DNA from: Candidatus Pantoea soli
GTDB taxonomy: Bacteria > Pseudomonadota > Gammaproteobacteria > Enterobacterales > Enterobacteriaceae
NCBI RefSeq assembly: GCF_007833795.1
Contig: NZ_CP032702.1
Coordinates: 744,001 to 808,000 of the forward strand
Direction of reading: 5' to 3'
DNA: 64,000 bases
The notes under the pieces are model-generated. The model was given only the letters and a program-made list of their open reading frames with translations. It had not been told where the DNA came from and made no database searches. Positions 41,708-50,334 of the stretch are shown here, one piece after another; the first letter of the stretch is position 1; each line of letters starts with the position of its first letter. The position numbers were made by a program, and so were the translations under genes.

Positions 41708-44215
41708 ATGTCTGGGAACGATCGCGAACCTATCGGGCGTAAAGGGAAAGCGCCAAAGCCGTCGCGCAGCAGTGCGCGCCGGGGTCGCCGCAGGGAGCCT
41801 GATGATATCGATCAGGACGATTTTGATGAAGAGTATGAGGAGAGTGCGCCAGTGCCACCTAAAGGTAAAGGAAAACGTCCGCCGCGTGGCAAGCGCCGCT
41901 GGTTAGGCTGGTTGATTAAACTCTTCCTGGTGTTTGTGGTGGTGATGATCGCCTGGGGCATCTGGCTGGATTCGGAAATCCGCAGCCGTATTGATGGCAA
42001 AGTGTGGCAACTGCCTGCTGCTGTCTATGGCCGCATGGTCAGCCTTGAACCCGGCATGGCCTACGACAAAAAAGAGATGATTGCGCTGCTGGAAGGCACG
42101 CAGTATCGCGAAGTGTCGCGCATTACCCGTCCGGGCGAGTTCAGCGTGAAGGGCAACACCATCGATCTGCTGCGCCGTCCGTTTGACTTCCCGGACAGTA
42201 AAGAGGGCCAGATCAATGCGCGCCTGACCTTCAGCAATGATGAACTGACCGGCATTAAGAACCTGGATACCGGGCGTGATTTTGGCTTCTTCCGCCTCGA
42301 TCCGCGTCTGATTACCATGCTGCAGTCGCCGAATGGCGAGCAGCGCCTGTTCGTGCCGCGCGCCGGCTTCCCGGACCTGCTGGTTGATACGCTGATTGCC
42401 ACTGAAGATCGCCACTTTTATGAGCATGACGGCATCAGCCCGTACTCCATTGGGCGTGCGTTTCTCGCCAACCTGACCGCCGGTAAAGCGGTGCAGGGCG
42501 GCAGTACGCTGACCCAGCAGCTGGTGAAAAACCTGTTCCTGACCAATGAGCGTTCACTGTGGCGTAAAGCGCGTGAAGCTTATATGGCGGTGATCATGGA
42601 TGCGCGCTACAGCAAAGATCGCATCCTGGAGCTGTATCTGAACGAGGTTTATCTCGGTCAGGCGGGCAACGATCAGATCCGCGGTTTTCCGCTGGCCAGC
42701 CTTTACTACTTTGGCCGTCCGGTGGATGAGCTCAGCCTTGATCAGCAGGCGATGCTGGTGGGCATGGTGAAAGGTGCGTCGCTGTACAACCCGTGGCGCA
42801 ACCCGAAACTGGCGCTGGAACGCCGTAATCTGGTGCTGCGCCTGCTGCAGCAGCAGAAGGTGATCGATCAGGAGCTGTACGACATGCTGTCGGCGCGTCC
42901 GCTGGGCGTGCAGCCGAAAGGCGGGGTCATTACGCCACAGCCAGCCTTTATGCAGATGGTACGCAATGAACTGCAGGCGAAGCTGGGCGATAAAGTCAAA
43001 GATCTGTCGGGCGTGAAGATCTTTACCACCCTGGACCCGATCTCCCAGGATGCGGCTGAAAAAGCGGTGGAAGATGGCATTCCGACGCTGAAAAAACAGC
43101 GCGGTCTGAAAGATCTGGAAACCGCCATGGTGGTGGTAGACCGCTTCAGCGGCGAAGTGCGTGCGATGGTGGGCGGTGCGGATCCACAGTTTGCCGGCTA
43201 TAACCGTGCGCTGCAGGCGCGTCGTTCCATTGGCTCGCTGGCGAAACCGGCGACCTATCTGACCGCGCTCAGCCAGCCCAACAGCTACCGGCTGAACAGC
43301 TGGATCGCCGATGAACCGATCGCCCTGAAACAGCCAAACGGCACGATCTGGAAACCCATGAACGATGACCGTCGCTTCAGCGGGAAAGTGATGCTGGTGG
43401 ATGCGCTGACCAACTCCATGAACGTGCCAACGGTGAATCTGGGCATGACGCTGGGGCTGGACGCGGTGGTCGACACCTGGACCAAACTGGGCGTGCCGAA
43501 AGAGCAGCTGCATCCGGTGCCCGCGATGCTGCTGGGGGCGCTCAACCTGACGCCGGTAGAAGTGGCGCAGGCGTTCCAGTCGATCGCCAGCGGCGGTAAC
43601 CGCGCGGCGCTCTCGGCCGTGCGTTCGGTGATTGCCGAAGATGGCACGGTGCTGTATCAGAGCTTCCCGCAGGCACAGCGCGTGGAACCGGCGCAGGCTG
43701 CCTATCTGACGCTGTACACGATGCAGCAGGTTGCTGATCACGGTACGGCGCGTGCGCTGGGCGCGCGCTATCCGAAGGCACATCTGGCCGGTAAGACCGG
43801 TACCACCAATGACCTGATCGACAGCTGGTTTGCCGGTATTGACGGTAAAGAAGTGGCGATCACCTGGGTGGGCCGCGACAACAACCAGAGCTCGAAGCTG
43901 TACGGTGCCAGCGGTGCGATGCAGATCTACCGCCGTTATCTGGATAACCAGGCACCGATGCCGCTGGTGCTGACGCCGCCGGAAGATATTACGCAGATGA
44001 ATATTGATTCTGCCGGTAACTTTGTCTGCGGAACCGGCAGCAGCACCTGGCGCTCGCTGCCGGTGTGGTCGCTGGATCCCGCTGCGCTGTGTCAGCAGCA
44101 ACAGCAGCAGATTCAGCAGCAGCAACAGCAGCAGCAGCAGCAGCCCGCGCAGGGTGAGCAAAAAGATGCCGACGGCGTGGCAGGCTGGATCAAAGATATG
44201 TTTGGCAGCAAATAG
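41708..44215 (+). CDS. mrcB: MrcB, penicillin-binding protein 1B (bifunctional)
   Basis: 835 residues. Cytoplasmic charged tail, one membrane segment (about 68-88), UB2H domain, GT51 glycosyltransferase with catalytic Glu233 ([12 protein letters not shown]), then transpeptidase with Ser510 (SLAKPATY) and KTGTTND; both catalytic positions have the E. coli numbering. It polymerises and crosslinks murein and is activated by LpoB. The C-terminus carries a glutamine tract (C followed by six Q, I, ten Q) before [11 protein letters not shown] strong terminator follows. Confidence 0.98.
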   Translation: MSGNDREPIGRKGKAPKPSRSSARRGRRREPDDIDQDDFDEEYEESAPVPPKGKGKRPPRGKRRWLGWLIKLFLVFVVVMIAWGIWLDSEIRSRIDGKVWQLPAAVYGRMVSLEPGMAYDKKEMIALLEGTQYREVSRITRPGEFSVKGNTIDLLRRPFDFPDSKEGQINARLTFSNDELTGIKNLDTGRDFGFFRLDPRLITMLQSPNGEQRLFVPRAGFPDLLVDTLIATEDRHFYEHDGISPYSIGRAFLANLTAGKAVQGGSTLTQQLVKNLFLTNERSLWRKAREAYMAVIMDARYSKDRILELYLNEVYLGQAGNDQIRGFPLASLYYFGRPVDELSLDQQAMLVGMVKGASLYNPWRNPKLALERRNLVLRLLQQQKVIDQELYDMLSARPLGVQPKGGVITPQPAFMQMVRNELQAKLGDKVKDLSGVKIFTTLDPISQDAAEKAVEDGIPTLKKQRGLKDLETAMVVVDRFSGEVRAMVGGADPQFAGYNRALQARRSIGSLAKPATYLTALSQPNSYRLNSWIADEPIALKQPNGTIWKPMNDDRRFSGKVMLVDALTNSMNVPTVNLGMTLGLDAVVDTWTKLGVPKEQLHPVPAMLLGALNLTPVEVAQAFQSIASGGNRAALSAVRSVIAEDGTVLYQSFPQAQRVEPAQAAYLTLYTMQQVADHGTARALGARYPKAHLAGKTGTTNDLIDSWFAGIDGKEVAITWVGRDNNQSSKLYGASGAMQIYRRYLDNQAPMPLVLTPPEDITQMNIDSAGNFVCGTGSSTWRSLPVWSLDPAALCQQQQQQIQQQQQQQQQQPAQGEQKDADGVAGWIKDMFGSK
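44093..44143 (+). repeat. CAG/CAA glutamine-codon microsatellite in mrcB
   Basis: Sixteen CAG/CAA codons interrupted by a single ATT. The tract is in the periplasmic C-terminal tail of PBP1B, which is also Q-rich in E. coli. Slippage would change only tail length in steps of one residue. Confidence 0.9.
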
Positions 44216-44231
44216 TCGCTGAACAAACCAC

Positions 44232-44255
44232 AGGGCGCTCCGGCGCCCTTTTTTT
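44232..44255 (+). terminator. Rho-independent terminator of mrcB
   Basis: Arms AGGGCGC (44232-44238) and GCGCCCT (44243-44249), TCCG loop, then seven T. Confidence 0.95.
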
Positions 44256-44371
44256 GTGTCCGCGATTTCTTAACCTCGATCAAAACCCGGTGAAACAGGC
44301 GGCGCAGCGCGGCGCGGGCGGCCATTTCATCTTGCGGATCCGGCCGGGTTTCGCCTAAAATCCGTGCGTCT

Positions 44372-44390
44372 AATAATCATTCTCGTTTTC
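44372..44390. promoter_or_regulatory. Fur box upstream of fhuA
   Basis: Read on the minus strand, the 19 bases match the Fur consensus GATAATGATAATCATTATC at 14 positions. It lies 37-55 bp before the fhuA ATG, where it would cover the promoter and give iron repression of fhuACDB. Confidence 0.8.
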
Positions 44391-44426
44391 ATTCGCCTGC
44401 ATTATTCTGCTAAAAGAGATACGACT

Positions 44427-46634
44427 ATGAATGCGCGAAATACGTTTTTCTGTTTCCGGCGCGCGGCCCGTTCGCGGCATCCGCTTGCGCTATTGATTGC
44501 TTCAACACTGGGTACGCTAAGCGCACAGGCGCTGGCAGAAGAGACGGTTGTTGTCACGGCTGACGGTGGCAACAGCGTGGCGCAGGAGAGTGCGTGGGGA
44601 CCGGCGCCCACCATTGCCGCCAAACGCAGCGCCACCGGCAGCAAAACCGATACGCCGATTGAAAAGACGCCGCAGTCGGTTTCGGTCGTGACGCAGGAAG
44701 AGATGGCCATGCACGCTGTCACCAGCGTCAAAGGCGCGTTTAACTACACGCCGGGCGTGCTGACCGGCAACCGCGGCAGTTCCGATGTAATTGATGCGCT
44801 CTCGATTCGCGGCTTCAGCGAAACCAATACCAATCAGTACCTTGATGGCCTGAAACTGCAGGGCGATAACTACTCAGAGTTTGCCATCGACCCTTACTTC
44901 CTCGAACGCGCGGAATTGCTGCGCGGCCCGGTCTCCGTGCTTTATGGCAAGAGCAACCCGGGCGGCGTGGTTGCGCTGGTAAGCAAGCGCCCGACGCAGG
45001 AGACGCTGCGTGAAGTGCAGTTCCGGATGGGCAGTGACAACCTGTTCGCCACCGGTTTTGATTTTGGCGGCGCGCTGGATGACGACGGCGTTTACAGCTA
45101 TCGCCTGACCGGCCTGGCGCGCAGCGCCGATGCGCAACAGGAGATGAACAAAGAGAAGCGCTATACCCTTGCGCCCTCGTTCAGCTGGCGTCCCGATGCC
45201 AATACCCGCTTTGACCTGCTGACTTACTTCCAGAACGAACCGGAAACCGGCTATTACGGCTGGCTGCCGCGTGAAGGCACCGTGGTGGGCATCACCCGGC
45301 CGGACGGCAGCAGCTATAAGCTGCCCACCCATTTTGATGAAGGCGAAGACAGTAATAAGATCTCGCGCAACACCAAAATGGTTGGCTACAACTTTGAGCA
45401 CAGCTTTAACGATACCTGGACGGTGCGCCAGAATCTGCGCTATGCCGAAATGCAGACTGATTATCGCAGTATTTATGGCTTCGGTTATAACCCTGAGAAT
45501 CAACTGATTACCCGTAATGCCGCATTCTCAAAAGAAAAACTCAACCAGTTTGCCGTGGATACGCAGGCGCAGGCTAAATTCGCAACCGGTGATTTAGCCC
45601 ATACGTTACTGCTGGGCGTCGATTTTCAGCGCACCCGTAACGATATTGATGGTCAGTTCGGCACCGCCACCGGCCTGAGTCCATTCAATCCGCAATATGG
45701 CAACGACAGCTACACCCCTTATGACGATCCTTATCAGCGTTTGAATCAGCAACGCCAGACTGGTCTGTACGCGCAGGATCAAATGGAGTGGAACCGCTGG
45801 GTGCTGACGCTCGGTGGCCGCTACGACTACGCGATGAATTCCGTTACCGACCGGGTAGCGCAGAGCGTTGATCGCCAGAACGATCAGGCCTTTACCTGGC
45901 GTGGTGGTGTCAATTATGTGTTCGATAATGGCATTGCACCTTATTTCAGCTATAGCGAAGCGTTTATTCCTAATGCTGGCGCAACATGGGGCGGCGAAGC
46001 GTTTGATCCGTCACGCGCTAAACAATATGAAGCGGGCGTAAAATACGTTCCCAAAGATCGTCCGATTGTCATGACGGCGGCGGTCTATCAGCTGACCAAA
46101 ACGAAGAACCTGACGGCCGATCCCGATGCAAGCCATCAATTTGCCAGCGTGCAAAGCGGTGAAATCCGCTCACGTGGCGTCGAGCTGGAAGCCAAAGCGG
46201 CGCTTAACGCCAACATCAACCTGACGGCGGCTTACTCTTATACCGATGCGGAATACACCGAAGACACCTTGCTGAAAGGCCGTACGCCGGTGCAGGTGCC
46301 GAAGCATATGGCTTCGCTATGGGGCGATTACACCTTCCACGAAACTGCACTGTCGGGCTTCACCGTGGGTGCCGGGGTACGCTACGTGGGTGAAAGCAAA
46401 GGCCTGTACGCCAGCGGCCCAAATGCCAACCAGAACTTTGACGTCGCCGCTTACACCACTGTAGATGCTGCACTGAAGTACGATCTGGGCCGCTTCGGCT
46501 TGCCGGGCTCAACCGTCGGCGTCAACATCAACAACCTGTTCGATCGCGAATACGTTGCCAGTTGCTACCGCGACTACGCCTGCTACTGGGGTGCAGAGCG
46601 CCAGATCGTCGGTACCGCCACCTTCCGCTTCTGA
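44427..46634 (+). CDS. fhuA: FhuA, TonB-dependent ferrichrome outer-membrane receptor
   Basis: 735 residues. A signal peptide of about 46 residues (cleavage near ALA-EET) precedes the TonB box ETVVVTA, a plug domain (TPQSVSVVTQEEMAMH ... RGPVSVLYGKSNPGG) and a 22-strand barrel ending in GTATFRF. It closely follows E. coli FhuA (QNEPETGYYGWLPREGTV; NNLFDREYVASC), but the surface loop corresponding to the E. coli L4 phage-receptor loop is much shorter and lacks its disulfide. ATG 44427 matches the expected signal peptide. It is the first gene of fhuACDB. Confidence 0.94.
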   Translation: MNARNTFFCFRRAARSRHPLALLIASTLGTLSAQALAEETVVVTADGGNSVAQESAWGPAPTIAAKRSATGSKTDTPIEKTPQSVSVVTQEEMAMHAVTSVKGAFNYTPGVLTGNRGSSDVIDALSIRGFSETNTNQYLDGLKLQGDNYSEFAIDPYFLERAELLRGPVSVLYGKSNPGGVVALVSKRPTQETLREVQFRMGSDNLFATGFDFGGALDDDGVYSYRLTGLARSADAQQEMNKEKRYTLAPSFSWRPDANTRFDLLTYFQNEPETGYYGWLPREGTVVGITRPDGSSYKLPTHFDEGEDSNKISRNTKMVGYNFEHSFNDTWTVRQNLRYAEMQTDYRSIYGFGYNPENQLITRNAAFSKEKLNQFAVDTQAQAKFATGDLAHTLLLGVDFQRTRNDIDGQFGTATGLSPFNPQYGNDSYTPYDDPYQRLNQQRQTGLYAQDQMEWNRWVLTLGGRYDYAMNSVTDRVAQSVDRQNDQAFTWRGGVNYVFDNGIAPYFSYSEAFIPNAGATWGGEAFDPSRAKQYEAGVKYVPKDRPIVMTAAVYQLTKTKNLTADPDASHQFASVQSGEIRSRGVELEAKAALNANINLTAAYSYTDAEYTEDTLLKGRTPVQVPKHMASLWGDYTFHETALSGFTVGAGVRYVGESKGLYASGPNANQNFDVAAYTTVDAALKYDLGRFGLPGSTVGVNINNLFDREYVASCYRDYACYWGAERQIVGTATFRF

Positions 46635-46678
46635 TACTGAACACAGGGCGCTGCGGCGCCCGTTAACCAGGGATTATC

Positions 46679-47473
46679 ATGCAGCATCCGCACCACGCAG
46701 AAACCACCTTTTCACTGGAAAACGTCAGCTTCCGTGTGCCCGGCCGCACGCTGCTGCATCCGCTGTCGCTGACTTTCGCCCCGGGCAAAGTCACCGCGCT
46801 GATCGGGCATAACGGTTCCGGTAAATCCACGCTGCTGAAGATGCTTGGGCGTCATCAGCACGCCAGCGAAGGGCGCGTGCTGCTCAACGGTGAAGCGGTT
46901 GATACCTGGAGCAGTAAAGCTTTTGCACGTCAGGTAGCCTATCTGCCGCAGCAGCTGCCCGCGGCGGAGGGCATGACGGTGCGCGAGCTGGTGGCGATTG
47001 GGCGCTATCCGTGGCACGGTGCGCTGGGGCGCTACGGCCAGGAAGATCGCGATCGGGTAGACGAGGCGATTGCGCTGGTTGGACTGAAACCCTTCGCCGG
47101 GCGGCTGGTGGACAGCCTGTCCGGCGGCGAGCGGCAGCGTGCGTGGCTGGCGATGCTGGTGGCGCAGAACAGCCGCTGTCTGCTGCTGGATGAACCCACC
47201 TCGGCGCTGGATATCGCGCATCAGGTCGAGGTGCTGGCGCTGATTCAGCGTCTCAGCCGCGAGCGCGGCCTGACGGTGATTGCCGTGCTGCACGATATCA
47301 ATATGGCCGTGCGTTACTGCGATCGGCTGGTGGCGCTGCGTGCCGGTGAGGTGATTGCCGAAGGCGCGCCAGACACCATCATGCAGCCTGACGTGCTGGG
47401 CGCGATTTACGGCATTCCCATGGGCATCCTGTCACATCCACAGGGCGGTGCGCCCGTCAGTTTTGTTTATTAA
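46679..47473 (+). CDS. fhuC: FhuC, iron-hydroxamate ABC transporter ATPase
   Basis: 264 residues. Walker A GHNGSGKST, signature LSGGERQRAW, Walker B CLLLDEP and a full match to E. coli FhuC including the C-terminal IYGIPMGIL and APVSFVY. It energises FhuB-mediated import of ferric hydroxamates. ATG 46679 follows AGGGA; fhuD begins 9 bp later. Confidence 0.97.
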   Translation: MQHPHHAETTFSLENVSFRVPGRTLLHPLSLTFAPGKVTALIGHNGSGKSTLLKMLGRHQHASEGRVLLNGEAVDTWSSKAFARQVAYLPQQLPAAEGMTVRELVAIGRYPWHGALGRYGQEDRDRVDEAIALVGLKPFAGRLVDSLSGGERQRAWLAMLVAQNSRCLLLDEPTSALDIAHQVEVLALIQRLSRERGLTVIAVLHDINMAVRYCDRLVALRAGEVIAEGAPDTIMQPDVLGAIYGIPMGILSHPQGGAPVSFVY

Positions 47474-47482
47474 GGTCTCGCG

Positions 47483-48358
47483 ATGTTCGATATTTCCCGC
47501 CGGGGACTGCTGACGGCGCTGGCGTTATCGCCGCTGATGACGATCCGGCCTGCGGCGGCACAGCCGGACAGCCAGCGCATCCTGGCGCTGGAGTGGCTGC
47601 CGGTGGAGTTGCTGATGGCGCTCGGCGTCGCCCCGCTCGGCGTGGCCGATCTGCATAACTACGCTATCTGGGTGGGCGACCCGGTCTTGCCGGCCGGCAC
47701 CCTCGATCTCGGCTTACGCACCGAACCCAATCTGGAACTGATGACCCAGCTGGCACCGTCGCTGATCCTGCACTCCAACGGTTACGGCCCGGCGGTCGAC
47801 AAGCTGGCGCGCATTGCGCCGACGATGGGCTTTGACCTCAACAGCGGCGATGGCAAACCGTTCACCACCGCGCGCACATCGCTGCATGCGCTGGGTGCCC
47901 GGCTTGGCCTTGAAGCGCAGGCACAGGCCCATTTGCAGTGGGTGGATGGTGAAGTAGCTGCCGCGCGTGAGCGGTTACGTCCGTGGGCGCAGCGTCCGCT
48001 GCTGCTGATGTCGCTGATGGATCCGCGTCACGCCATTACCTTCGGTAAAGGCAGCCTCTTCCTCGAAGTGATGGAGCAGCTTGGCCTGCGCAATGCCTGG
48101 CAGGGCGAAACCAACTTCTGGGGCAGTGCGGTGGTCGGGCTGGAGCGACTGGCGGAGGTCGGTGATGTTGAGGTGATCTGCTTCGATCACGATAACGAAC
48201 GCGATATGCAGCAGGTGACGCAAAGCGCACTGTGGCAGGCGCTGCCGTTTGTCCGTTCCGGCCGTTTCCGGCGGGTGCCGGCGGTGTGGTACTACGGCGC
48301 CACTTACTCAGCCATCAAATTTATTCGCGTGCTGGAACACGCGCTGGAGTCGCACTGA
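47483..48358 (+). CDS. fhuD: FhuD, periplasmic iron-hydroxamate binding protein
   Basis: 291 residues. A twin-arginine signal (SRRGLLTALALSPL, then AAA) is followed by a class III binding protein: RILALEWLPVELLMALGV start, ADLHNYAIWV ligand-site region, and the C-terminal VWYYGATYSAIKFIRVLE. It delivers ferrichrome-type siderophores to FhuB. Its stop overlaps the fhuB start by one base (TGATG). Confidence 0.96.
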   Translation: MFDISRRGLLTALALSPLMTIRPAAAQPDSQRILALEWLPVELLMALGVAPLGVADLHNYAIWVGDPVLPAGTLDLGLRTEPNLELMTQLAPSLILHSNGYGPAVDKLARIAPTMGFDLNSGDGKPFTTARTSLHALGARLGLEAQAQAHLQWVDGEVAAARERLRPWAQRPLLLMSLMDPRHAITFGKGSLFLEVMEQLGLRNAWQGETNFWGSAVVGLERLAEVGDVEVICFDHDNERDMQQVTQSALWQALPFVRSGRFRRVPAVWYYGATYSAIKFIRVLEHALESH

Positions 48359-50334
48359 TGCGCAACCGTCTGTTTCCCGTCGCGCTGCTCAGCGTGCTCA
48401 GTTTACTGGCGCTGGCGCTCACGTTTATCAACCTGCGCCAGGCGCTGCCGCTGGCGCAGTGGCAGCAGGCGCTCTTTGCGCCGGACAGGCAGAATATTCA
48501 TCAGGTGGTGTTTCACTACAGCCTGCTGTCGCGTCTGGCGCTGGCGCTGCTGGTGGGCGCCGGGCTGGGGCTGGCCGGGCTGCTGTTCCAGCAGGTGCTG
48601 CGCAACCCGCTGGCGGAACCCACCACGCTGGGCGTCTCCTCCGGCGCGCAGCTGGGCCTGACGGTTGCCACCCTCTGGCAACTGCCGGGTGGGGCGCTGA
48701 CGCAGCAGTGTGCGGCGCTGGGTGGCGCGGTGCTGGTCGGGCTGCTGGTGTTTGGTGTCGCCTGGGGCAGACGTCTTTCACCGGTCACGCTGATCCTCGC
48801 CGGTCTGGTGCTGAGCCTGTATACCGGCGCCGTGAATCAGATCTTTGCGATTTTCAATCACGATCAGCTGCAGAACATGTTTCTGTGGAGCACGGGATCG
48901 CTTAACCAGCTGGATGGCGACAATGTGGCGCAGCTGTGGCCGCGGCTGCTGCTGGCCTTTGTCGTGACGCTGGCGCTGCTGCGTCCGCTGACGCTGATGG
49001 GGCTGGACGACGGTGTGGCAAAAAATCTCGGGCTGGCGCTGTCAGCGGCGCGCGTGACGGCGCTGGCGCTGGCGATTCTGCTCAGTGCACAGCTGGTTAA
49101 CGTGGCGGGCATTATTGGGTTCATTGGCCTGTTTGCACCGCTGCTGGCCCGCCTGCTCGGAGGGCGCCGCCTGGCGAGTCGCCTGCTGCTGGCACCGCTC
49201 ATTGGCGCGCTGCTGCTATGGCTGGCCGATCAGGGCGTGCTCTGGCTGAGCGGCCACTGGCGTGAGATATCCACCGGGACGGCCACGGCGCTGCTGGGCG
49301 TGCCGATTCTGCTGTGGCTGCTGCCGCGTCTGCGGACCGGATCGGTGCCGCCGGCGCTGACCAGCGGCGACAGCGTGCCCGCAGAGCGCCAGGCGTTAGG
49401 GCGCTGGTGTCTGACCGCGCTGCTGCTGCTGGCACTGCTCTGCCTGACAGCCCTTACGCTGGGCCGCGCTGCCGATGGCTGGACATGGGTCAGCGGCGAC
49501 ATGCTGCATCAGCTGCTGCCGTGGCGCGCGCCGCGCGTGCTGGCTGCGCTGGTGGTCGGCATGATGCTGGGCGTGGCCGGGGCGCTGATTCAGCGCCTGA
49601 CCGGTAATCCGATGGCCAGCCCGGAAGTGCTGGGGATTAGCTCTGGCGCGGCCTGCGGCGTGGTGGTGATGATGTTCTTTGTGCCAGGCGATGCCGTGGC
49701 ATGGCTGCTGCCCGCAGGCGCGCTGGGGGCTGCGGCGACGCTGCTGATCATCATGCTGGTTGCCAGCCGCGGCGGATTTTCACCTGAGCGGATGCTGCTG
49801 GCCGGTATGGCACTGAACAGCGCATTTGTGACGCTGCTGATGGTGCTGCTGGCGAGTGGCGATCCGCGCATGGCCGGGTTGCTGACCTGGATGTCTGGTT
49901 CAACCTATAACCTCAGCCAGACGCAGGCGGTGCAAAGCGCCGGGGTAGCCATGGTGCTGCTGGCACTCGCGCCGCTGGCCAGCCGCTGGCTGACGCTGTT
50001 GCCGCTGGGCAGTGCGACCGCGCGGTCGGCCGGCATGCCGCTCACCGTCGCCCGTCTTTCGCTGCTGTTGCTGGCGGCGGCGCTGACTGCCACCGCCACG
50101 TTCACCGTGGGCCCGCTGAGCTTTATCGGCCTGATGGCCCCGCATATGGTGCGGATGCTCGGCTTCCGCCGTGCGCTGCCGCAGCTGCTGATGGCAGGGT
50201 TACTCGGCGGCGGGCTGATGGTCTTCGCCGACTGGTGCGGTCGCATGCTGGCCTTCCCGGATCAAATCCCGGCCGGATTGATGGCCACTTTCTTCGGTGC
50301 ACCCTATTTTATCTGGCTGCTGCGGCGCACTTAG
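48358..50334 (+). CDS. fhuB: FhuB, iron-hydroxamate ABC transporter permease (fused two-half protein)
   Basis: 658 residues (E. coli 660). It is a tandem duplication of a FecCD-type permease: the first half has GLLFQQVLRNPLAEPTTLGV and the second GALIQRLTGNPMASPEVLGI, each with about ten membrane helices and a GFIGLFAP / SFIGLMAPH cytoplasmic coupling motif. ATG 48358 overlaps the fhuD stop. The last 135 nt overlap, antisense, the end of the glycosyltransferase gene on the other strand; the FhuB C-terminus itself looks intact. Confidence 0.96.
   Translation: MRNRLFPVALLSVLSLLALALTFINLRQALPLAQWQQALFAPDRQNIHQVVFHYSLLSRLALALLVGAGLGLAGLLFQQVLRNPLAEPTTLGVSSGAQLGLTVATLWQLPGGALTQQCAALGGAVLVGLLVFGVAWGRRLSPVTLILAGLVLSLYTGAVNQIFAIFNHDQLQNMFLWSTGSLNQLDGDNVAQLWPRLLLAFVVTLALLRPLTLMGLDDGVAKNLGLALSAARVTALALAILLSAQLVNVAGIIGFIGLFAPLLARLLGGRRLASRLLLAPLIGALLLWLADQGVLWLSGHWREISTGTATALLGVPILLWLLPRLRTGSVPPALTSGDSVPAERQALGRWCLTALLLLALLCLTALTLGRAADGWTWVSGDMLHQLLPWRAPRVLAALVVGMMLGVAGALIQRLTGNPMASPEVLGISSGAACGVVVMMFFVPGDAVAWLLPAGALGAAATLLIIMLVASRGGFSPERMLLAGMALNSAFVTLLMVLLASGDPRMAGLLTWMSGSTYNLSQTQAVQSAGVAMVLLALAPLASRWLTLLPLGSATARSAGMPLTVARLSLLLLAAALTATATFTVGPLSFIGLMAPHMVRMLGFRRALPQLLMAGLLGGGLMVFADWCGRMLAFPDQIPAGLMATFFGAPYFIWLLRRT

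Noticed and set aside
42554..44161. 535-codon open frame antisense to mrcB with a poly-leucine start
   Set aside because: It mirrors the mrcB coding frame; the leucine run is simply the complement of the glutamine tract. No ribosome site or family pattern.
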